Below are positions 10,697-20,499 of a DNA stretch of 64,000 nucleotides, one piece after another. A program made the position numbers and the translations under genes. This stretch comes from Lactuca virosa. Its lineage: Eukaryota; Streptophyta; Magnoliopsida; Asterales; Asteraceae. The DNA is taken from positions 123,244,350 through 123,308,349 of the forward strand of contig CAKMRJ010005634.1 of the NCBI GenBank assembly GCA_928212115.1, read 5' to 3'. Numbering within the stretch: position 1 is the first letter of the stretch; every line of letters starts with the position of its first letter. Under the pieces are notes generated by a model that had not been told where the DNA came from, made no database searches, and saw only the letters and a program-made list of their open reading frames with translations.

Positions 10697-12180
10697 GTGG
10701 TATCAGAGCCAAGGCTTGTTTTCTTGTTATACTTGCAAAATTAGCTGAAAAATCGAATTGTATTAGTTTAAAAGTTATGCTAATTACTTGAAAAAAATTT
10801 GATGTGAATTATCTTTGTTCATATGAGTTTATTAGATTAATAGAAAAGTTAATTGATTATGTGTTTTCAATCCATTTTAATCTAAGAGTTGATTCTAAAA
10901 TGTGTTTTTGTAACTTGTCCTCAAGTTATATGAAAAGTCACATTTAAGTTTCATAAAACTCATAAAAAGTTGGCAATGGTTACAAAAATGAAGAGTCTTG
11001 TCCTCATTAAATGGTTTTATGACTCCATAACTTGTCCTCAAGTTATGGAGGTTCAAGAGTCACTTCATTAAATGATAAAATGTGTAACCTTAATTAGTTC
11101 CATAAGTTACAAAAATAAAGAAAAGTTACATTCTTTTATTAGTTTAAAGTCTTCCATAACTTGTCCTCAAGTTATGGAACTTGGAGAGTTTTTTTTTAAT
11201 TAAAACTACTTTAAACACATAAGTTATGGAATTAATTAGTTTTGAATATTTTCAAAACTTGCCTTCAAGTTTTGGAATTTGTAAAGTTTTCCCCATGAAT
11301 ACTTTAATTCCAAGTTAGCCCTTAGAATTTTAAAAGTTAAAATTCAACCCTTATACTTTATAGTATTATAAGTTAATAATAAATATATGTATAAGAGCAA
11401 GTCAGTCTTACCGTTAGTAGGCCTCATTCACGAAGCCGGTCTATAAGGGGGGTATAAGGTTACTGCCTATAAAATGGCAGTTTAATGGGTGTCCACTCTC
11501 ACCCACCGCTTCCTTGACTGGTGGAGGGTCGTTAGCCGAACGGGTAGGACAAGGACTATAATTCTCCCTTCATTAAAAGTATTAATGATAAATACTAAGT
11601 AACTAAACACTTATAAATTCCCAATCTTAGTTACTTAGGAAAATGTGAATAAGGTGCTAATCCATGAAATTACACTTTGCACTTTGTTTAAGCCGTTAGT
11701 GGAGCGTGTGTGGTTAACCGGCACACTAACCTGGATTTAACAAAGTAGGCAAAGGGTAACTTAATATTTATCATAGTATCGGTGGAGCTCGTGTGGTTAA
11801 CCGGCACATCGATTGAGGGGTAAATATTAAGGGTACCAAGTATATTTGCATGGTTACTTCACACCTTGTTTTGTGATCCTCGACATCCCAGTCACAAAAC
11901 CTGAAGGGCACACTCGAGATTGAAACATGCCATTGAAAAGTTCAATGAATCTCAAAAGATCTAGGAGTTTCAAATCCAATTAAAAACCTAATTACATTAT
12001 TTCGTTTTTCATGGTGGAAATTGGTAAATCGTCATTTACCTACCTTCAACTATTTTATAACTCGGATTACGGCATCCCTCTTCCAGTTATAAATAGGTTG
12101 TTGGATCCTAGCCTTAATATTTCATATTGGGTGTTATATTAAGGACTTTAAATCAACTATCTTGAATATCTCCCAAAAAG
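10697..12180 (+). promoter_or_regulatory. Copy A leader with serial hairpins and conserved block
   Basis: Noncoding leader from primer site to the gag ATG position, homologous to 28330-29785 and 46968-48639. It holds a series of inverted repeats. Four have short loops around TCCT: 10911-10928, 11025-11048, 11154-11177 and 11253-11274. A near-invariant block at about 11395-11560 contains ACTGCC/GGCAGT (11462-11481) and GGGTG/CACCC stems. Two long stems enclose a GGTTAACCGG core (11682-11745, 11762-11829). GTTTTGTGA/TCACAAAAC (11868-11900) and a stem at 12054-12093 each enclose a CGRCATCCC loop. GGTAAAT/ATTTACC lies at 12023-12040. Several arms change in a compensated way between copies. Function is unknown; RNA packaging, dimerisation or translation control are possibilities. 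Confidence 0.6.
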
Positions 12181-14766
12181 ATGTCTGGTCTAGACATTTA
12201 TGATCTTCCCAAATCTCTTGAAACAAACTTTCCTAAATGAAGATGATGTCCCATGGATATCATACTTCTTTCACCTCCTCCAATTATTCTCCCTAACCCA
12301 CAAGTTCCTAAAAAGTTTAAGGTCACTCAAGCCCTATTGGCAAGGCAAGGTCCAGGTGTGATCATATCTTGGAGATGTAGTCACATATTGACAAGCCGGG
12401 AGAGTTGGGTGTCAAAGTCTTGAGAAAGTTGGTGGCTCAACTACTTTCTAAGTCACATAGTGAGTTCTTTTGGGAATCCTATGAAACAGACTAAGACAAG
12501 ACCCTTAATGATCTTATCTATTGCTAAGATCAACTTCCTAAAACGCTATGGACATTGACAATGATGACATTGGATATCCAGTAAAGCTCTCTCTTCCCAA
12601 TGGAAAGGGATCGGCCATAGTCAACTCGGTTGACCCAATGGTAAAGAGAGAGGCGAAGTCTGAGATAGTCCCATTATCAAGGGTCCATAGGTAACTATTG
12701 CCAAAGGAAGGGGCATTGGTTACGAAGCTGCCAAATTTACCTAAGGATGTTAAAGTCAATAAGTTTGGCTCTACTTCAGGTAAAGTCCATTGTCTAACTC
12801 TATTAAGTACATGTTGATTCTGATCGCGAAGATGGATTTCAATCGCATGGTTCGGTGATCAGAATTTTGGGCTATTACTTAAGAGTTATGATATTTATAT
12901 TGCTTAGGAATAGATAACAACAAGGTTTTCATATGGATTGTAAGGATAAGTTTTTCCGCAAAGTTTATAATAAAAGAAAAAGGCTTTGATTTTATTTATT
13001 TTAAGTATCCTAAAAATGGCATTTGTGAAAAGTTGTTGCTTATAAGATTCCATTGATAGCAATATTGGAAAATGGATTTGATTCTTTCGGTTGTGGTAGT
13101 GTCTAATATTACCAAATAAGGAAAGATTCTCATCACCCAAGGTTCAATTGGACCGAAACTTGGAATCATGCAAGTTGTATAGTATGATGAATGAGAACTT
13201 TCAGCTTGGAAAATTAAGACTAATTCCTTATGTGAATAAGGAAAGGACTAAGGGATCGAGTACACATTCTTGTGCACTGGTCAAGTCCACCACAAAAGAT
13301 CAAGAAGACTATTCGTCATGATTTACTTAAGTTCAGTAAATATGGTTATACTTATAAGTTTAAGTATAAGTCTGTAGCATTGGAGAAGTTTCAATATGAG
13401 ACAGAACGAATAAGAAGAATCAAAGTATGGCAGAAAGATAAAAGTTTCTCAAATCTGAAAAGATGGGAGAGTACTTTAGTATCATGTTTATGATCATCTT
13501 AATGATTAAGATACTATATCACAATTGGTCCTCTAAAGTCATCTTAGTGCATTCTTATGACTAAGAAGAGGAGTCATGAATTGTTGAAATGGTTAAATAA
13601 AAAAGATGAGTCATACTTCGTTCCAAAACAATTCTTAGAGTCATACTCCAAGATTGTAACTTGAGTGACATATCTTAAAGAGGGTTTGTTAACACTAGTC
13701 AAATGTAAGAGTAAAAGGTTATCTACTCTTGTACATTTGAAATTGGTAAGTTGTGATGTTTTGGATAAAACAGAGACCAACTTAGGCCAATTGTGTAAAG
13801 TGTTAATCTTGATAAAGAATCCGCACTATCTCTTGAATATTTGACAAGGGAGTCTTATATGTCAAGAGGACAGTGGGAGTCTTAAAGCTCTTGAAAGTTT
13901 CAAGACTTAATCAAGAATAAAACCTAAAGTCCTTCACTAGCACACGACTTGAGGTTTATAACCTATCGTGTTGAAATTTTTGTGCCTATTCAAGTTGGCT
14001 TTGCATAGGAGTTCTGAGAGTTCTCAATTGGTTGCACAACTACTTGGAAGCAATGGCAGGAACCTGAGCTGCCAAATGGCAAGAATTTAAGATTGCACAA
14101 GTTTAATCAATATGAGTTTGGATTTGTCACTAACCTTGTCTTGTGATTATGGTTTTGACAAATTCACATGGATAAGAACACATACACTATTAAATCTAAG
14201 TGTCATAAGGTTTCTCTCCGATTCATGAAAATGATGGTGAGGAAACACTTTCACTAAGTAGATTTTAGCTACATAGCAATTGTGATATTTGCATTCTCAA
14301 AGTCGTTAGTGGAGCGTGTATGGTTTACCGGCACACTAACATGGACTTGTGAGAAGTGGCAAAGGTCTAAAAAATTGAGACTATGATTACGGCATCCCTT
14401 TTCATAGTTCTAAAATTGTTTAGACACACATGTGAGCTATCTAAGAGAGGTGTATGATTTTGATAAAGTTTTATCAAAACAATCTAGTATCAGAAATCTG
14501 AACTTTGGTAAGAAAGTCAGCTGATTTCTGAGTACATGTCAAAGCTAGTGGGAGCATAAGTGTTATGCTAATAATCATCATGTTAGTGGGAGCATGATAA
14601 TTATGACAAAGGTTGCAAGTTAGCAATGTTAATTATAGAAAACAAAAGTTTCAATTCGTGAGGTTGCAGGGGTTGAAAAGTTGTTTTGCTATAATTAAGG
14701 GAGAGGAAATTATACTTCATTTCAATTCTAAAAGCTTAGATTGAGATTTTAATCGTATTTAATCAA

Positions 14767-14801
<35 letters not shown>

Positions 14802-15769
14802 TTTCATGTTGGAATGGCTCAACATAAGGAAATTCTATATATGGGTCCATTATTTGCGTTCTAAAATTCGATTATGATTACGACATCCCTTTTCATAATC
14901 TGAATTTTGAGAACTTGGCAAATTGAAATGGAAATATTATAGCAAAAGATTGGTTTAGTCTTTATGTGAGACATCATGAATCGTGTCCCATATGCTTCGG
15001 ATATAGGATCGATTACATGTGCTATATTCATCCTTTCTAAAATTTTCCAAATGCCTGGGGCATTATGAAGGGAAAAGGTCTAGAATTGGATATGACTAAA
15101 ATGATTAAGCAATTGTCGAGGACAATCTAAGGTTTACCAAAGATTGGTTGCTCAAGGACAGTTGGAAGTATAATGTTAATTCTGGAAGGACCATATTGAC
15201 ATAATCTGTAAGGAGGCAACTCTTGTTCAGAAGTGATAGTCAAAATGGAATATGGAAATGTTTCAAAGTTAGAAATTATTCAATCTGTGTAAGATTAGGA
15301 AACTTAATGAAAGAAGGATGTTTCCAAGGAGCTGATCTCCTTTGGAATGCTCTGTAATGATTGTTGTCAAGTCTTTCTGACTTTGTGCATAATCATTAAG
15401 AGGATCAATGCATGTAAGTTTAGAATCTAACAGATTTCAGTAAATGGCATGAATTTGGAATTCTTGCATTTGCAGTAAGGATTTGGGACTGTGAAAAGAG
15501 GATCATTGGAGTGATGTTCAATTGATCTATTTTACAAAGTAAAGATCATAGACAAACATAGTATGCATACTTGGTGTATGGCATGACTAGTGTTTAGAAA
15601 ACATAGTGTACATGCTTGGAGCATGGGACAACTATTGTTTTAAATTCAAGTATAAAGTTGATAAAACCGAAACAATGAATAATGAGTAATCAGTATGGTG
15701 ATAAATAAAAGTGTTTATTTATATTCATAGGGTTTGATACCATATTTGATTCATTATTCTTGTGTTTCA
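12181..15769 (+). pseudogene. Copy A decayed gag-pol relic
   Basis: An ATG at 12181, at the position of the OUTER gag start, opens a frame that stops after about 19 codons. Further on, fragments resemble copia pol in the right order. At 13330-13493 a frame contains YGYTYKFKYKSVALEKF, like the segment between the integrase catalytic aspartates, followed by a GEY-like remnant. At 14967-15028 NRVPYASDIGSI resembles the conserved segment of the C-terminal RT region. The same remnants with many of the same breaks occur in copy B, so the decay predates both insertions. Two large hairpins with CGRCATCCC loops (about 14364-14425 and 14858-14914), a GGTTTACCGG-core hairpin (14295-14354) and a TA repeat (14769-14798) also lie here. 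No working protein is expected. Confidence 0.6.
14769..14798. repeat. (AT)n microsatellite in copy A
   Basis: About 15 AT units. The matching place in copy B (about 51412-51424) has only five or six, so the tract has grown or shrunk since the copies separated. Confidence 0.85.
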
Positions 15770-16543
15770 CTTTGCATGTTTTGACTTCCAGAATAACTAA
15801 GTCACTCTTCCTGAATGATTAAGTTATTCAAACCATCCACAGTCGGTCATATGTTGGAAGTAGATATGAATCAAGACTGTCATGGGTTGGTTTGTAGAGG
15901 TCCAAGTTGGTGGACAAAGTGGTTCTACAACACTCATGAGTGCTTATAAGTTCTGAGTATTGGATTCAACCTGCGCTCATTTGAATCACTTCATGGATTT
16001 TATCACGAGTGATCATGAGACGATAATATCTTATATTCTTCAAACCTAGAGATATGAGTTGTTACTATGAGTTGGTTATACATTGATTGCACGAAAACGC
16101 ATTGGTAACTCGATGTTATAAAACGTGCCTTTGTGTATGATTCAACAAGTAGTAGAACAAGCCATATGAGTCGAAGTTTATCCATTCCTTTTACCTTCAG
16201 GATAAAAGTGATATCTGTGGGCCCCTCGATGATTTAAAGATGACACATGTGAGTGCTTGGCCAAGCCAGGACTGATTTGATTTGTTCAATCAGTCAGTCA
16301 TCATGAATCGGAAATCGGGAAACAACAAATGGACAGAGAGAATGATTGATAATCCATGTCTCAGTCCATATGATATCTAGAATGGAGGAATATATGATCC
16401 CTTATCTAATGGACAAGTCATTGATAAAGGTCAGAGTTCATCGACAAGGTCAGAGTTCGACAGAAGCTTTTGAGAGCTACGATTGCTGATCGGTTCCTGA
16501 AGTCATACGCAATAATAGTTTTAGACTTATCCAAGTGGGAGAC
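15770..16543 (+). other. Copy A conserved 3' noncoding block and polypurine tract
   Basis: About 770 bp without coding frames, clearly homologous to 52445-53240 (copy B) and 62925-63664 (OUTER). Shared words include gcatgttttgacttccagaa, catatgagtcgaagttta and gggcccctcgatgattt. It ends with the polypurine tract aagtgggagac (16533-16543), where plus-strand synthesis starts. Confidence 0.75.
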
Positions 16544-17296
16544 TGTTGGATTAATGTCTAAGTCCATAACTATAATTGGTAAGACTTGACCCGACCCGAC
16601 ATGGTCCATTTGGGTTGCATGGCATCATGCATTTGGATAGACTATAATGAGAGAAATAACACTTAAGGTTGGTTAATATATTATAAGTTCTAATATATTA
16701 ATAAGGTTATTTAATTAGTATTGATCAAGAATTAATTTGGAATTAATTAAGTGATCAAAAGGAGACTAATTAAATATATGGGTTGATTGTGTAAATCATT
16801 CATTCTTATATATGTGGGCTTGTGATCCAAGATTCCTTATGTTGGACTAAGTCCATGGGGTGACCCATGGATACTCCATGGAGGTTAAAATCCATGGAGC
16901 ATAAGGAATGGGTAAAGTTATGAGTTACATGGTGTAACCCTAATAGCCACCATATAAAAGAATCCCATGGCTCAAGAAATCGTGCACTAGTGTGTGAGTG
17001 TGAGGGCTAGACGATTTCAAGGAGTGTTCAAGTTTCTCTCAAGTTATTCCAAGTGTATTTGGTGTTGTGTGAACCATTTGAGGTATCACACTTGGGGCAC
17101 TAGGCACTCAAGCTTCATGAAGACATTCTACATCAAAGAGGTATGTATTCTATCTTGTTACATTTATTATTTTGTATGCTAGATTAGGATAATACCTTGG
17201 ATGTTCATAATTGTATGTATAATAGAGAAAACATAGATCCAAGGTATTTAGGGTTGCATGTACACTTAGGAGTGTTAGAATGCTCATAACCCAACA
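16544..17296 (+). repeat. Copy A 3' LTR
   Basis: 753 bp, nearly identical to 9945-10696. It ends CATAACCCAACA before the target duplication gatac. A 62-codon frame inside it is LTR sequence, not a gene. Confidence 0.95.
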
Positions 17297-17301
17297 GATA
17301 C

Positions 17302-18799
17302 ATCGCATGATTTTGCCCTTCCTTGAGTTAAAGGAGGATGAAATCGATGCTGAAGCTTACATCTGTGAAAGTGTTGTATCCTCTGATGAGATCTCACCTA
17401 CATACAAAATCGGTCTTGACAAAATTGAATCCTACATAAAGTCCAAGGACCATAAGGACATGCTCAAAAATCTGTTAGATGAGAATGATAGATTGAAGTT
17501 AAGAGCCGAAACTGTACAGAAATTTGACTCGTTGAATGCCAAATTAAGTTCAGAAAATAAAATTAATGTTGAAAGTGCATCTGAACTTAATGAGGACGAT
17601 GATCTGAGTGAAATCTCTGTAGAGGATGTGGTGGACTGTTCTGAGTTTGTCAAGAGCGAACCTAAAACCCACAAAAATCTGATTTCTGAAAATTCAGTTG
17701 AATACGCTCGACTATCCAAAGACACGACCAAAGTCCTTAAAGAAAAAGCGGTTGTGTATCAAAAGCTACAATCAACTCCAAATCAAGTATACAAGGTTAA
17801 TGGAGTAACTCAGCAACAAACAGCCGAACTGACGGCGATAGTAGCAGAAGAGAATGTTGACGGATGTGATGAATTCTTCTGGTCAGCACCTATTGACAAT
17901 GCTGATAAAACAGTAGGTTTGTCACAGAAGACCACATGGAGAGTGAGAGGCAGATATATAGCCGAACCACTTAATGATCCTACTCGTTTTGATGAGCCGA
18001 GCACAAGTGGGACTAAAAAGTCTTCAGATGAGCAAGTGGTTATTTCAAGCGAAACCAATTCACCTAAGTGCAAAGCTAATATTCAAAGTTCTGAGAAAAA
18101 GGCTAACATTCACAGAAACCCAAAACAGGTGAGAGACAGAAAGCATCAAAGAAATGTGAGGTACAAGAAAAACCTTACCGAAAGGAAGCTGTTCTGGAGA
18201 TCTCAAAATCCTAATTATGTTCGCTATGAAAAACCTTCTAAACAAAAGAGGTAAGGAACAAAAAGGAAAGCACCGGTTCGCAGGAAGTAAGGAACCGAAA
18301 GGGTGGTTTCGGTCCCTCGACTGAAATGAACCGAAGGGAGAGCTTCGGTTCTCAGAACCACATCAACCGAAAGAACGGTTTCGGTCCTCAACCCAATAAC
18401 AACCGAAAGAACGGTTTCGGTCCTCAACTCAATAGCAACCGAAAGAGCGGTTACGTTTCTCAACCCTGCAAGACCAATCAAATGAACAGAAGATCCGATG
18501 TCACTTCTAAACCTAACTCTTCTCGTTCTAATTCTTTCAAGGATTTAAAGGGGAAAGGAAATCTCTTTCCAGAAGATGACAGACGTCCAAAAGAAATCCA
18601 AAAGAATGCAGACGTCAACACCTCAAATCGTACGCCTGTCGAATTTAAGTCAAACAAAATTAAAGTTTTCACTATAAAAAGAAAAGATGAAACAACTTTA
18701 ATTAAACGTACTTATTTGGTTGATATTTCTCTTACTATTCCCTCTCCTGTAAAAGGCTCACAAGGACCCAAGAAACTTTGGGTTCCTAAATCTGCTTAA
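17302..18799 (+). pseudogene. gag: Sirevirus gag, C-terminal part with 12-residue repeats
   Basis: Continues the Sirevirus gag interrupted by copy A: the reading frame over the junction (IHRMILPFLELKEDEID) joins the left flank of the insertion. It is open to 18254, rich in Glu, Asp and Ser with heptad-like stretches, then basic (VRDRKHQRNVRYKK). A frameshift follows between 18255 and 18325, and the frame continues from about 18326 to TAA at 18797-18799. At 18293-18472 lie five tandem 36-bp units encoding a 12-residue motif of the type NRKNGFGPQ, with alternating basic residues and Phe-Gly. Sirevirus Gags are long; the repeat is not one I recognise as standard. A natural gag stop before pol is possible at 18797, since pol resumes in another frame. 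Confidence 0.7.
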
Positions 18800-18803
18800 T
18801 ATT

Positions 18804-20499
18804 TTGCAGGTTATGCGTGACGAGCAGTTTGACGAAGAATGGTATATTGACAGTGGCTGCTCACGTCACATGACAGGCAGGAAGGAAGAACTGAGGGAGT
18901 TTCGGTCTCTCAAGGATGGTGGTATTGTGAAGTACGGCAACAACTCGTTTGGAACTATTAAAGGCTATGGAATGATTACGAATGGTGATTTCTCAATTAG
19001 AAAGGTCGCATATGTTGAAGGGCTTCAACATAACCTTATCAGCGTATCACAGCTAGTCGTTGGGACTGGATTGAAGGTATCATTTGATGATGAAGGCTCA
19101 GAGATAGTCGAGAAGAAGTCAAATAACATTCTACTGAAATCGAAGCGAAAAGGGGAAATGTACCCTTTAAACCTCAATCCAATTCGAGGTAAACCAGCAG
19201 TTTGCTTACTCACGAAGGCTCATTCAGATGAAAGCTGGTTATGGCATCGACGTCTCTCTCATCTTAATTTCAAGGATATAAACAAACTGGTTTTAGGAGA
19301 TCATGTTCGAGGTCTTCCAGTTCTCAAATTCGACAAAGAACATTTATGTGCACCTGTGAATTGGGAAAACAGAGTAGACAAAGTCATCCCTCCATTATCA
19401 ATACAAAAGTGATAGAGCCATTGGAATTATTGCACATCGATCTGTGTGGTCCCTCTTCCATTGAAAGCATTGGTGGAAATAAGTACATTTTGGTCATTGT
19501 CGACGACTTCTCTCGCTTCACATGGGTATTTTTCTTGAAGCAAAAATCTGAGGCTACTCCAAGGCTCAAGCTCTTCATAAAGCAGGTTGAAATTCAACTA
19601 AGGAAAGTTGTTCGTAACGTAAGAAGCGACAACGGCTTGGAATTCAAAAACAAAGATTTCGAAGATTTTCTTGCTGAGAAGGGAACGACTCATAATTTTT
19701 CAGCCCCATATACTCCACAGCAGAATGGAATTGTTGAAAGAAGAAACCGATCTCTGTGCGAAGCAGCTCGCACTATGCTAAGCTTCGCTTCATTGCCTCT
19801 GTATTTCTGGGCTGATGCTATCGCTGCCGCTTGTTACACTCAGAACCGATCATATCTAAACAAGCGATTCTCTCACACTCCTTACGAGATCTTAAACAAT
19901 CGCAAACCGAATGTGAAATTCTTCCATGTGTTTGGTTCCAGGTGCTTCGTCTTCAATTCTAAAGAGAAGCGAAATAAGTTCGATGCTAAGGCTGATGAAG
20001 GTATATTCCTAGGTTACTCCCTGAATTCTAAGGCATACAGAGTTCTGAACAAGCGTTCTAAGAAGATTGAAGAAACATACTATGTCACTTTTGACGATAG
20101 ATATGTTAAGAAGATGAAGGCAACCGAAAGTACAACTCAGGAAATCTTTCCAAAGACTGGTCACGTAACAGCCCCAATTTCAAATCTTTTCGAGCAATAC
20201 ATGCTTCTTTTTGATGAGCCTCAAACGGCAATTAATTCTGAATCAACAGCGAAAGACAACAAGGTTGACAGTCTAAAGCAAATCATTGATGATGCTGCTC
20301 AAAAGATGGCTGCTGATCATCCTAAAGCAACCGAGAGGCCAGTCGAAGGCGAACCTTCAAATGACCGCCCTTCAGTCCAGGGGGAGGGTCCGAATCCACA
20401 ACAAGATCAAGGTCCTTCATTCCAGGGGAGAATTCAACGTCACAATCATTTGGCTCAACCGAAAGTCCAAACGAAGGGGAGCATTCTGATCCAGAATTC
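18804..20499 (+). pseudogene. pol: Sirevirus protease and integrase, frameshifted
   Basis: The first frame (18804-19412) holds the aspartic protease with WYIDSGCSRHMTG (active D-S-G) near codons 13-25, then the GAG-pre-integrase/zinc-binding region (WLWHRRLSHLNF, then LCAP). A one-base frameshift at about 19346-19360 falls within the HHCC zinc motif. The second frame (from about 19350) carries the integrase core with Asp in HIDLCGP (codon 32 of that frame), Asp in RSDNGLEF (codon 95) and Glu in GIVERRN (codon 131). The last two are separated by 35 residues, the classic DD35E spacing. A second frameshift near 20400-20500 ends this frame before RT. The integrase would insert cDNA; here it cannot be made as one protein. 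Confidence 0.85.

Larger units (their letters stand above)
9945..17296 (+). mobile_element. Copy A: non-autonomous copia element with decayed gag-pol
   Basis: A 7,352-bp element inserted in the Sirevirus gag. Its LTRs are 9945-10696 and 16544-17296, and the target duplication is gatac at 9940-9944 and 17297-17301. Primer site and polypurine tract are intact in sequence. LTRs, leader and 3' noncoding block are homologous to OUTER and to copy B (46193-54015). The middle contains only gag-pol remnants with many stops. The LTRs differ at only about four positions in 752, so insertion was recent although the interior was already non-coding. It probably moved using proteins from an intact relative. 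Confidence 0.92.
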
